Assembly (NCBI GenBank): GCA_032718865.1
Contig: JALUTQ010000005.1
Span: 744,001-808,000, forward strand
DNA: 64,000 nucleotides
Reading direction: 5' to 3'
Source: Tilletia caries
Lineage: Eukaryota > Basidiomycota > Exobasidiomycetes > Tilletiales > Tilletiaceae
This document shows, piece after piece, positions 9,876 to 21,434 of this stretch. Under the pieces are notes generated by a model. The model saw only the letters and a program-made list of their open reading frames with translations. It was not told where the DNA came from and made no database searches. A program made the position numbers and the translations under genes. How positions within the stretch are numbered: position 1 is the stretch's first letter; every line of letters starts with the position of its first letter.

Positions 9876-12800
9876 ATGGCTTCTTCTGCTTTCTTCGCCT
9901 CGTCTTCTTCTACTGCTTCGGCGGCATCAGCCAATCGCCCGCCTTCGAATCTCGCCCGTCCCGCCACGGGTCCGAGCCCGCCAACGCACGATCCACAACC
10001 AGCAGCAGTGGGAGCAGGCGAAGGCCCGAGCGGCGCTGGCCCCTCCTCGTCCTCCTCGTCGTCCCCCTCCTCCTCATCTTCCTTCTCGGCCGGTGCCAAC
10101 GTACTGGTCTCAGCACAAACAGCAGTGTCCCCGCCGCGATCCCCCGCCCCGCCGGTCTTATCATCCACCGCAAACTCTCGGTGGGGCGCCTTCGCATCCC
10201 CGCCGCTCCAGTTCCAACAGACGGCAGCAGACGAGGCCGCAGCGAGGGTAGCAGCAGCGCAAGCAGCGCCGAACTCCTTCTACCCGGCCGCGTATCCAGA
10301 CTCGCCCGCACGTCGCACTCATATCGGACCCTCCGCCAACGCAGCAACAGGCGGCACTCGATTGGCACGCCTCGAAGAGACCACCTCCCTCTACGGCGCT
10401 GCACCCGCATACATCGACCATCAGCATCACAGCATCGGTCCCAGCACAGGCGTGGGCGTCATAGGCCCCACAGCTGCCTCACCTCTCATCCGCGGCGGGC
10501 CTAAGCACTCTCTCTCGTCTCCCACCCTCGGCCTTGGATCGCCCCACAACAGTTTGAGTGCCATCCTCGGCCACGGAGACTCCCACGACGACGACGAACA
10601 CGACTGGGAGAAGGACATCAACCGCCAGAACGCGCTTGGAGTCGGCGACGACTCAACCGAGAATACTGCTCTCCCAACTCATCTTCATCGCTCACACCAC
10701 GCCCACTCGCAATCACAGTCGGCCGCCTCCTTTGCCGACTGGTCCCCACCGTCGACTTCTCCCGTCCTCAGCGGGTCTCGGTCCACACACTTCCCACCCG
10801 GCGCCGCTAGTGGCGGACACAGCCGTTCAGGATCCAACGCGGCCTCTGGCAGTACCCTCGATCGCTCTCTCGGTCCACCAGGCCAGCAGTCTTTGCACCG
10901 CCTCATATCACCCTTTCATCGCGACCAGCAAGCCAGTCTCAGTCAATTGCTCCTCGGTCCCCCAGGCGCCGCTGCAGACTCCCGCAGTCCCGGCAGTTCG
11001 TCGTCTGCATCCGCATCCGATTACTTTGTGTCCGCGTCCAATAACAACAGCAACGACATGCCTCTCTTTGCTGCCGCCGATTCCACGGCACACTCCAAAA
11101 TCGTCCGTCGACACCAGTCTCTGAATCATCACATTGGGCGACATCTCGCTGCGGGACGCGGTGCGAATGCAGGTACAGCTTTGGGATCGGGTAGGGGCGG
11201 TCAAGTACCCGGCGCCGGACTCGGCAGTAGTAGTACGGTCGGTCGAAGCGCCGCGGCTGCCGCACTGCGCGCCAATGCCGACCCGCACTACCCCACAACC
11301 AGCAACCAGAGCCCACCGCTGCCCGCCCACAACGCAGCACACACGAGTCACTCGCCTTCCATGCGGAGCCCAACCAGCCCGGGCGGATATGCTTCCAGCA
11401 GATTTCGCGATCGAACTATTCTCGAACGTGACCAGTCATCAGGCAGTCCGCCTTTGGCCCCTGGAAATGCCGAGACTTTTTCTACAACTCTCAGAGACAA
11501 TTTGAGCGACCCTCCATTGTCCGCGCGTACGAATCGGGGCCGCGGGCTGAGCGACGCCCCCAACAATCTCATGACCATCCATGCGCACCTACAGAGTCTC
11601 AACCTTCAAGCATCCTCGCCGTCGCCGACGTACGGCATCCCTGCGCCGCTGCGACTGGGCCAGCCCCTGCGACGAGACGAGAGTGTGGATAGTGCTATCA
11701 CTGCAACAGTACGGACTCCGACGGGTCTCATGTATGCGCCCCATCTCGCCTCAGGCACAGCGTCACCAAATTCCGGCTCCGGCTCTGGATCGGCTGGTCT
11801 GGAGTGGAGTGGCCGCGCAGCGCGTCAGTCTGCTAGCGAAGGCATGGATCCTTTGCCATCCAGCAACGGCGCCGGGCGTTCCTCAAACCAGGCAGCGGAG
11901 GAGCTCAGCGGGAGTGTGAATATGGGCGACGCACAGCATGGCGGAACCAAGACGCGTAAATTGCCGAGCTTGATCACGAATCGGGATGCGCTCGTGCGGG
12001 GTGCCATGGGTTCTGGGCCAAGTGTGGCTTCGGCTGCGCCGGCTGGCTTTGGATATACACGAGCCAGTGTCAGCACCAGACCCGGTCCTGGCCAACATGG
12101 GCCCATAGGACCTGCCACGGCCGGTCCGGTGCCCGCAACTTACTATGAGTCGGAGCGTGGTCTCACTCAGTCGAGTTGGGGTGGACTCGAGTCTCCCACA
12201 CCTCTCAGTGCAGGTGCGGTGGAGGACGAAGACGAGCCTCAGTATCAGCAACAGACCCATGATGGTCCTCAGGCCTTGCGCACCTCCAGTCTTCGACAGA
12301 ACACCTTCGATGGCGCGACGATAGGCTCCTCGGCTAGCGTTGGTGCCAAGAACGGATCACGTTTCGACATCTTCCGTGGCATCAAGACCGCAGCGCCGGT
12401 ACCCACCTGGCGACAGAAGGAGATTATCGCCGGTGGCCGGGATGAGGTGGCTGAGGAGGCCGGCCGGACGGATGCGCCTGGTGATGAGACTGTCCGCGCA
12501 GACCAGGGTGGTGAGGCGACTGGTGATGAGGGTGCGCACACCGGTGGATTGGGCCGTGCCTCGAGCCTGCACCAGACTCATCACCCTGGTGCGCGGTCGA
12601 AGGACATGACTGCTGGCCACCCGAAACTTCCGGGCACGCCTGGCGAGTCGCGAACGTATGGTGCGCGAGCGAGCGCGTTGCAGAGTCAGTGGGGCATAGC
12701 GCTCAGTCCGGTGACGAGTGCGCCTCATCATGATCTGTACGAGATTCTGGCCAGGGACGGCGCCGGTGGACGACCGACGCGTAGTGGGTCGATGCGGTTG

Positions 12801-14900
12801 CCTGGGCCCAAGAGTCGGTTTGACGACGGCGGCTCTGGCCGACTTGATCAGTCGTCGTCTGGGTTCACCCCGCCCATGGGCACTTCTTCCGATGGGAACT
12901 CGCCCTTCCCCGGCTTTGCGGACCCGACTGGGTCGCTCTCCAATAACGGCACGACCGCCCCGACCAGTCCGACGAATGCTGCTCTTCTTGAGCAGGCGAA
13001 TCAGGATACCATGCGGCTCAGTATGGCGTTGGCGGAGCAGCAGCATAAGACGGCGTTCTTGCGGGCGCAGATGAGTATGATGGGTCCGGGGATGGCGACG
13101 CCTGGGAATGGCGTGCCGGTATTGGGGATGCCGTACCCGCCTCCTCCGGGTGTTGGGATGGCGGGGAACGGCATGGGTCTGGGTATGGGGGTAGGGATGG
13201 GCATGGGCATGGGCATGGGCATGGGTTTCGGAATGGGCATGGGCCCTCCGGGACCGGTCATGATGCCTGGACTGGGTGCGCAGATACCGGGTTTGTATCC
13301 TGACCAGGTCGACATGGGCGCCGCGGGGATGCTCGGACGTCCGGGGATGGTAAACGGTCTTCAGCCTGATCTCGGTGGGATGGGCGCTTCTGGGAGCGGT
13401 GGTGGTTTCATGCCGGACGGCTCGGCGGCGGGCAGACTGCCGGGGGGACCTCCTTTCCTTCCTGGCGGGCCAACACCTGGGATGGGGCCAGACGCGTCTG
13501 TGAATGCGAACGGTCTCAACAAGTCGGGACCTGCGGGCCTCAACAATCTGCCTCCGCTTCCGATGGCGACGACGGATTCCACTGCTGGGAATGGAGGAGG
13601 AGGCGGCGGCGGCGGCGGACCTCCCGGCACGGTTCCTTCCACGATGTCACCTCCGTCGACGGCCCTGATGGCGCAGATGATCGCTGCGAAAGGCTACAAC
13701 CCGCCGTCGTTCCCGATGCGACCGCACAACGCGCGCTACTTCGTGATCAAGAGTTTCACGGAGGACGACGTGTACAAGTGTTTGAAGTACGAGATCTGGG
13801 CGAGCACGGATAAGGGGAACCAGCGGCTGGACCGGGCGTTCCGGGAGAACTCGCGGGGGCCTGGTGATGCTCCGGATGGGAATGGGCATGGGAGTGGGAA
13901 GGCGACGGGCCCGGGCCCGATCTTTTTGTTCTTCAGCGTGAATGCGAGTGGGCATTTCTGCGGGATGGCGCAAATGCTGAGCCCGGTCGACTACAACACG
14001 AGCAGTAATGTGTGAGTACATAGTCCCTTGATTGTCGCGTTGGTCGGAATGAGGCACCGACTCTTTTGCTCACCCCCCGTATATCGTTCCATTTGGGAAA
14101 ACACACAGCTGGGCTCAGGATGGGAAGTGGAAAGGCACTTTCAACGTGCGATGGATCTTCGTCAAGGATTTGCCGAATGGACAGCTCCGGCACATCCGTC
14201 TGACGAGTGAGTTTTTGCTGTCTTCTTTAGCTGTATACTCACCTCATGATTTTGGGCTGACACGGTAGAGGGTCTCTCCGTTCATTATCTTTGGCTTTGC
14301 AGACACGCCGGAGGTGAAATCTGTGACGCAGAGCCGTGACACGCAAGAATTGCCGCGTGAAGCGGGCGAAGAAGTGTTGCGAATCTTGGCAGAGTATCAA
14401 GGTGAGTTACTCTTCGTCTGGGGCTACTTGTTTTGCCACCTTGACTTTTTTTCGCAAGGGTTCTGACATTGTAGCCCCCCCCCCCCCTCTTCTTAGCTCG
14501 CACGTCGTTGCTTCAGGACATGAGCTTCTATGAGATGCAGGACAAGCGGCACGTCTATCAACCCTCGGCGGGCAATCTTGGGGCGCCTATTCCCGGGTCA
14601 CTCCTGCCGTCTACGGTTGGACATGTTCCCTCGCAACAGCAGCAGCATCAGCAATCGCAGCATCAGCAGCAACAGCAACATCCATCGCAAGCACAAGTGC
14701 CACCGGCTGGTCAGACGTCTTCACCCAATCCACGGCGTCGCCAACAGCCACAAGTGTCCAATCAGCCTGGTGGTGGTGCTTACCAACAACAACAACCACA
14801 ACATCATCACCACCACTATGGGCCCGGGGCGGGCTCGATCTATCCGACGGGGATGAACCAGCGAGCGACGCATCAGGAACAACCAGCCTCGGCCAGCTGA
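9876..14900 (+). CDS. YTH-domain RNA-binding protein (m6A reader)
   Basis: Cytosolic YTHDF-type reader of N6-methyladenosine in RNA, 1578 residues. Exons 9876-14011, 14109-14206, 14303-14401 and 14497-14900 keep frame at every join. The first ~1280 residues are disordered (Ser, Gly, Ala, Pro), with a Gly-Met repeat coded at ~13180-13250. The YTH domain starts at ~1286 ([20 protein letters not shown]) and runs through [54 protein letters not shown] and SRDTQEL. Three Trp residues at the methyl-A cage positions are present (W1308, W1380, W1386). The 72-residue spacing between the first two exceeds the 54 of human YTHDF2 because of a Gly-rich insert. The C-terminus is Gln/His-rich. Function rests on the domain and cage residues. 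Confidence 0.93.
14474..14487 (+). repeat. Homopolymer C run in YTH intron 3
   Basis: About 13 consecutive C residues lie between an upstream GTAG and the used TCTTAG acceptor at 14496. Confidence 0.8.
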
Positions 14901-15258
14901 GTGTTCACGCAGACAGAATCTCCGCTTCCACCTCGCCAGTTCAAACACCAATCGAGCAACCAAGAGTCTCTAGGATTGGCCCTCTTTTTTACGGTCTTGA
15001 CCAACAAAGAACCCCCACCATCCCCCCTCCACGTACTCTAACGGGCAAGGAAGCGCGTCGTCAAGCTCTTCCCGCTTGCTTCGCAATCCGGTCCCGACCT
15101 TTTTTTTTTTCATCTTTCCCGTGCAAATTCCTTCGTCTACTGCCATCCTTCCTTCCTTCCCGCCTTTCCTCCTCGAAAGGGGGTTATGTGTGCACTGTGC
15201 AACCTTTTCTTCTCCCGTAATTTTCTCTTTCCCACTTCTGTTCTTGCATCTTGCACGC
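14901..15258. other. 3' flank of the YTH gene
   Basis: T- and C-rich sequence with a (T)10 run near 15103-15112. No gene recognised; probably 3' UTR. Confidence 0.4.
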
Positions 15259-15268
15259 CGTCCACATC

Positions 15269-15789
15269 TAGTCTGGTCACACCAGACCTTGTAACTCTCA
15301 AATGAGCTAAAGCACTATACCGCGTACGCGGTCTGGGGACATTCGACCCGATTCAATTGGAAGGTGCCTGCAACTTTTTGACCCAACACCGTCTGAAGGC
15401 CCACTTCTCCTCCTCTCAGCTTCCATTTTTCGCCAAACGAAATCAGCACAAAGACAGCGCTGCCGCGAGCTCAGCAGGCAAGGAGCAGCGCCATGGTGTT
15501 TTCCCTGCCATTGGCTTCTTTGTTGTGTCACGGCTGGCCATTGTGTTCGTCGCTGTAGAGCAGCTAATCTTCGTGTTGACTGCGTCGTGTGGAGCGGCCA
15601 CCAGACAGCTCGCACGGGCCTCTTTTTGACGGATCGTCGAAAAGTTGGGCACTGGAGCAGTGTCTGCGACAACTTTCAGTTCTGTATGGGCCACCTACTA
15701 AGTAAATCGCGTCGAATGTCCCCAGACCGTCTCCACGGGATCCTGTCCGTGTCATCACGTGCGTGCGACGGTCTGGTGTGATCAGACTA
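15269..15789. mobile_element. 521-bp MITE with long inverted repeats and 10-bp TSD
   Basis: The left end (TAGTCTGGTCACACCAGACC) and the reverse complement of the right end (TAGTCTGATCACACCAGACC) match at 19 of 20. A second block pairs internally: GGTCTGGGGACATTCGAC near 15330 is the exact reverse complement of 15712-15729, so the repeats extend ~90 bp imperfectly. The element is flanked by cgtccacatc at 15259-15268 and 15790-15799, a perfect 10-bp duplication. The 9-11 bp duplication and long repeats fit a Mutator-like (MULE) non-autonomous element. It has no transposase ORF. Confidence 0.85.
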
Positions 15790-15799
15790 CGTCCACATC

Positions 15800-16151
15800 C
15801 ACATCTCAACATCTCAACGTCAGACAGTGGGTCGTGTGCCACCGAACGTGTTCTGCAGCTCTGCAGGCTGTGCTTATTTTTAGTGTCTTGGCAGCCAACT
15901 GTTTCCTTCTTGATTGCAGCGCGTGCGGGTGATGCAATCGCGCTGCATGCTGCGTTCGACGGCTGTATCCGCCTGGCGCCTGCGGCCTGTGCAAGGACCC
16001 GCCTTATCGCAGGAGGAGAGATCGAGAATAAATATTGTGCGACCGTGTGCGTTCCTCATCCGTCTGGACGTCCACCAAGTCAAGTCTGTAACGAAGGACG
16101 TGCTGCTGCTGTCAAGAACTGCGAGCGAGTTAGTAGTTACATATTCGACTA
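15800..16151. other. Promoter region of the Ecm3-like gene
   Basis: Follows the MITE directly. No gene seen; the MITE inserted about 360 bp before the start codon at 16152. Confidence 0.4.
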
Positions 16152-18823
16152 ATGACCTACTCTCCCGTCCTCGAGGCCTGGGCATCCGAGGTCGCCACGG
16201 CCCACAGCAACCATGTGGCCGTCTCGGCAAGTGGAGCTCCCGTCTGGGCACTCGTCAAGGTAAGCATTCCCCCGTCCTCGAAAGCCTCCCAGCGGATCGA
16301 GATGTCGCGCAGGATTGACCCCTTCTCTGAGCATTTTTATTCTATCTTCGCAGGTCATCGCGTCTTCCATTATCGAAGTCTTCCTTCTCTCCAGTGTCGG
16401 ATACATTCTCGCCCGTCGCGGCGTCATCGACAAGAAGACACAGACCAAGATAAACAAGGTGAGTGCCGATCCGTTTCTCTTTCCGTCCCGTTTGTCTGTC
16501 CCTCCGACGTCGAGCTGACCCTCGGTTTCCCCCTTTCCCCAGCTCAATGTGTCCTTCTTCACGCCTGCTCTGCTCTTCTCCAAAGTAGCATTCACGCTGA
16601 ACCCCGCTCGCCTTGCCGAGCTGTACATCGTTCCAATCGGCTTCGTTATCATCACCCTTGTCAGCAGCATGAGCGCTCTCCTCCTCTCCAAGATCGCTGG
16701 CCTGAGCAAGGCACAGCGCAACTTCGCCATCGCATGTGAGTCCCGCGTGTAGTGTAGATCTAATTGTATTGACTCTTACACTGAAACTGCTTTGCCTTTT
16801 CGTATCGCAATTTCGAAGGCGCGATGTCGCCCAACTCAAACTCTCTGCCCGTCGCTCTCATGCAGTCGTTGGTGGTCACTGTGCCTCAGCTGCGATGGGA
16901 CGAGCCAGGCCAGCCTAAGGACACCAAGGACGGCATGCTAGGTCGTGCCCTCACTTATCTTGTCCTCTTCTCCACCTTGGGCTTGCTCGTCCGATGGAGC
17001 ATCGGCGCCAAACTCCTGAGCTCGGTCGAAGAAGCCGACTTCGACAATGAGGCCGAAGAGGATTCTGTCTTCGCCGCTCACTCTGGACACTACCGCGACG
17101 AACCCGAACAGGAACGGCTCATTCACTTTGAAGAAGGCGACACGGATCAGCAGCGTGCTGCCTCGTCTACCACTACGACTTCAGCGTCGCAAAGCCCAGA
17201 CGAGCCGATTCCGCCTCCCATCGTGATTCGCAAGCCTACGGGTGATGACATTGGCGAGGGTCAACTCCTTCTGCCATCCGACGCGGTGGGACGCGACAAG
17301 CACGGTCGACAGGACCAGCGCAGCGCAGCCTGGGCACGTTCTTTTCCCAACACCCCTGACGAATCTTCACCGAGCCCTCCACCCGAGCTCGAGGATGCGC
17401 CCGTACCTCGCCAGAAGAAGTCCTTCTTCCGAAGATACATCGTCCGTCCGCTCGCCGCGGCCAACAACTTTATGACGATGCCGCTCTGGGCCGCCATTCT
17501 CTCCCTCGTCGTCGCCCTGATCACCCCGCTCCAGAAGTTCATCGACAGTCTCGAACCTGTCGTTGGCGCCCTCAAGACGGCCGGCGCGTGCAGTATACCG
17601 CTCACCATGGTCGTTCTGGGCTCATACTTCTACGAGGACAAGACGGCTCTGCAGTCCCTTGGCGCACGTAGCACACCCCAATCGGCAGCCCTTCAAGGTG
17701 CCACGCGCGACTCGGATGAGCTCGCGGGTATCCAGACAGGACAGTCGACTTTGGTCGAACCTTCCAGCGGTGCACACAAACGTCGTTCCATCCCATGGAT
17801 CAAGAACCCTTGGAACTCTGCACCCACATCCGAGGCAGGTTCGCGAGGGGACAGTCTCAGCGGATCAGGAAGTCTGAGCGCGTCGGGAGCCCTGTCGGAG
17901 AATCAGAGCGAGGCTGGCGGAGATAGCTCGACTTCGGTGGGCAGTGCTGCCGCCAGTGAAGGAGGTCCTGAGGGAGCTCGTGCACAGGGGGCGTGGGCGA
18001 AGCTTGCTGAGCGAAACGCGGCGCGCAATAGCCGGAATGGGACCAACGCGTCTGCAGGCTCGAACGGGCACAACAGTGGACAACAGACGTGGTCGAGGCA
18101 GGCTTGGAAGGAGGAAGTTAAGCAGAAGCGGGTCAAGACGATGGAGCGGAGGACGATCGCGGTTGCGGTTGCCAGTCGGATGGTCATGACCCCGTTGATC
18201 TTGTTGCCTACGGCGGCATGGTACGCTGTTGCGACGCGGTGTGAGTAAACGCGTCCAGAGTCTAAAGCTTTTCAAAGCGTTGCTGACCCTTTCCCTCTGT
18301 GCGATATGCGACGGGACAATTACCTTGGACAGACAATGTGTGAGTACAGATCAGAGTCCAGCCTACTGCGATATACAAAGTACTGAGCAAGATACTCTTT
18401 CACAGCATGGACGACCCTGTCTTCATCACGTCTGCATGTCTGCTCATCGGCAGCCCACCTGCCCTTACGTTGGCGCAAATCACGAGCCAGAGTGCGTCGG
18501 GCAACAATGGGTTTGAGCGTCTGATCAGCAAGACGATCTGTGAGTTTTCGTCTGCTGAACATTCTCTCTTACCACCTGAAGGCCTGTGCTGACTCGGAAG
18601 CTTGCATTCTCGCTGCGGTTACGAAAATGACAGTCGTCAGTTACGCCATCATGGCCGCACCGACTACGATCGGATTGGTCCTCGCCGCTCTACTGTAAGT
18701 TGTCCCCCATTCGGAAGCTGACCGTCTCCCCATTCCTTATACGCCTCGCGAATTTGGCTGACATGTATTTGGACTTCTACTTTTCGAATGCTGGGACATC
18801 TTAGGATCTCGCAACACGACTGA
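16152..18823 (+). CDS. Ecm3-like auxin-efflux-carrier-family membrane protein
   Basis: Multi-pass membrane protein of the auxin efflux carrier superfamily (PF03547), like yeast Ecm3/YLR152C; substrate unknown. Eight exons: 16152-16259, 16354-16458, 16543-16735, 16819-18240, 18333-18339 (7 nt), 18406-18539, 18634-18694, 18805-18823; 682 residues. The N-terminal helices hold VIASSIIEVFLLSSVGYILARRG, LNVSFFTPALLFSKVAF and the family motif NSNSLPVALMQSL. A long hydrophilic Ser-rich loop of about 350 residues separates them from the C-terminal helices (PLWAAILSLVVALITPLQ, ACSIPLTMVVLGSYFY, FITSACLLIGSPPALTLAQ, YAIMAAPTTIGLVLAALL). Likely an ER or endomembrane protein by family. The 7-nt exon supplies Tyr-Asn-Val and restores frame. 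Confidence 0.92.
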
Positions 18824-19269
18824 AAGAATTCGCACACTTGAGAAGGAACGAATTCAAGGATACCAAGATTTCACCTCTATCGCTCGAGCGTGTCCGATCC
18901 CCTTCCGTACCTAACGTTAGGACTTACGATATGACACACCTGCATTTACCTCTATCCTCGGTCGGTCGGATCACACATACACACACGCGCGCGCGGCTGG
19001 CTTGGGACTTCGTCGGGCAACGGGAGCGGGGGGAGCATCTTCATCGTTTCATCTATCTCGCCTGGCTGTGGGCATCTGTACATAACGACAACATCTCGGG
19101 ACGCAACTTGCTCAGGTTTCCAGCTTGCCTCATCGCCTCATCGCTGCCTGCTTCCCTTTGTTCTGTGTACATATCTTATCTTGCTCTCGTCCTTCGTGAA
19201 TCGTGAGATCTTCCGATTCGAGCTTGACGTTCTGGGCAAGAGTGGGCGGCATTATTGCATGAAAGCAGG
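18824..19269. other. Spacer before the mitochondrial AsnRS gene
   Basis: Contains an alternating CA/CG run near 18972-18996. No gene seen; holds a 3' UTR and a promoter. Confidence 0.4.
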
Positions 19270-21392
19270 ATGTACGGAGTCCACCTTGCACAGCGCGCGC
19301 TCGTTCGAGTCCCGCTGCGATGCGCTGGCGGTGCGCAGCTGAGCCGTGCTGCCCTCGCGCCTTCTCCCCAGCATGTCCGCCGACTGCAATCCGCTGCGTC
19401 CGAGAGGTCGCTCCCGCCAACACTGCAAGAACTCCTGCGACCGCGCGCCGAGAAGGAGGCGGAGGGGACACAGGCAAAGCAGCAGGTGCATGCCTGGATC
19501 CGCTCCGTACGCTCCCATAGCAAGGTCTCTTTTCTCGCCTTGACCGATGGTACCCTGCCCGCAGACGAAGTCCTCCAAGCCGTGATCCCGACCGAGATGC
19601 TGTCACGGAGCGCTCCTCCAACAACACCAGCAGACGCAGCGCCCACCTCGGAGTCGACATCGCCGGGCGCTTCCCGTCGGGCAGCCAAAGGTGCTGCGCA
19701 TGTAGCGACTCCGGCCTTGGGCCCCGGTACGGCAGTCCGTCTCGTAGGACAACTCGTACCTTCGAAAGGAAGCGGGCAGACCGTCGAGTTCAAGGTCGAA
19801 TCGCTCGAGGTGCTCGGACGATGCGAAGCTGGTGTGAGTAAGGAAAAAGAAGAGTCTGGTATGATTCAGGCTGTATCTTCGCTAACCTTTGCTGACCTCC
19901 TCTATTCTCCTGTCGCTCCCGGCCACCGATCACTTTTTGCATGGCAGACATATCCCCTGGCAATCCCCCAGCAGGTCACGTTGGAGACGACCCGCAGGTT
20001 GGCGCATTTACGGGCCCGGACGCTTCGGTTCGCAGCAGTCTTGCGAGCCAGACATGCTATCCTCCGTGGCTTGGAGAACTGGTTCGACGTGAGTGGCCTA
20101 CAGGTCCGAACGAGCCAAGAAAGCACAGCCTATTGACATGTCTGTCACCCAACCCATAGAGCGAGGATTTCCTTCGCATCACCACTCCGATCATGACCTC
20201 CTCCGACTGCGAAGGAGCCGGAGAGGTGTTCCAAGTCATCGCCGACTCCGATGCCGCCCAAGTCTTCGCGGGCCAGCTCAGCCGCGAAGGTCAGGAAAGT
20301 TCCGGTCCGACATCACCCCGTCAGATCGCAAAGGACCTCTCAGCCTTTTTCTCGCACGCTTCCACCTACTTGACGGTCTCTTCCCAGCTGCACTTGGAAG
20401 CGATCACAGCCCTTGCCCACCCACGGACATACACCATCGCTCCTGCCTTTAGGGCCGAGGAGAGTGCGACGAGCCGACATCTGAGCGAGTTCTGGATGTG
20501 CGAAGCCGAGGTGGCCTGGATCGATTCCGCCGACACTGGCAGTCCGAGCAAAGCGCTGGAACAGACGATGACGGTGTGTGAAGGCTCCGTCAAGTCGGCT
20601 TTAAGAAGCGCCCTTGGACCAGCAGATGCAGCAACCTCCGCCTCCAATCGCATCGATCGAGCTCGCCGTGATGCGGATTTCCTTCACAAAACTTCTACCG
20701 ATGATTCTAAAATAGATAAGGACGAAGTAGGCAGTCTTCGGCACTATGCGTCCGAAGAGTCGGCTCCGTGGCCAAGGATAACGTACAAGCACGCGATCGA
20801 CCTGCTGCAACAGCGCCATCAAGCCGGGTCTTCATCTGCTTACTTCTCCATCGAACCCGTCTGGGGGCAGGGGTTGGCATCCGAGCATGAGCGCTGGTTA
20901 GCATCAGGCGAAGGGCCGTGGAAAGATCGACCGGACTTCTCCCATGCGCCCAACGGTGGTCCCGTATTCGTCACAGACTTCCCTGCGGAGGTCAAAGCAT
21001 TTTACATGCGACTCAACGGCGATTCAAGCACGACCTCCCCGAATCGGACGGTCGCCTGCTTCGATCTCCTTGTGCCACGCGTCGGCGAGTTGGCAGGTGG
21101 GAGCGTCAGGGAAGAGCGTGAGGACGTCCTCAAAGCACGAATGCAAGAGTTTGGTCTGGCGACAAGCGGCGACGATGCACGGGATCACGACGCACAAGAA
21201 GCTCACTCCGAGACAGATCATGCTGTCCCGCACAATCTGGATTGGTACGCGCGGGACTTGCGAAGATATGGATGTGCGCCTCATGGTGGCTTCGGGATAG
21301 GGATCGAAAGGCTTGTCAGCTGGGCAACCGGAACTGAGAGCGTCCGAGATTGTATCCCGTATCCCAGAACAACAGGTGCGGTGCGATTTTAA
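19270..21392 (+). CDS. Mitochondrial asparaginyl-tRNA synthetase
   Basis: Charges mitochondrial tRNA-Asn with asparagine; class II synthetase, 645 residues. Exons 19270-19833, 19948-20088 and 20160-21392. The N-terminus is basic with no acidic residue in the first 40, as for a matrix presequence (RALVRVPLRCAGGAQLSRAA). The OB-fold anticodon domain begins near QQVHAWIRSVRSHSKVSFLALTDG. Motif 2 is at ~335 (FRAEESATSRHLSEFWMCE) and motif 3 is at the C-terminus (GFGIGIERLVSW), followed by RDCIPYPR. The Asn-type choice over Asp or Lys rests on TYPLAIPQQ, HLSEFWMCEAE and the end motif. The first intron (114 nt) is a multiple of three without a stop. Stop lies 42 bp from the convergent Trm732 stop. 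Confidence 0.93.
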
Positions 21393-21434
21393 TCCAAATA
21401 CGATCTATTATCTTTGGACTGCTGCAGCATGTCA

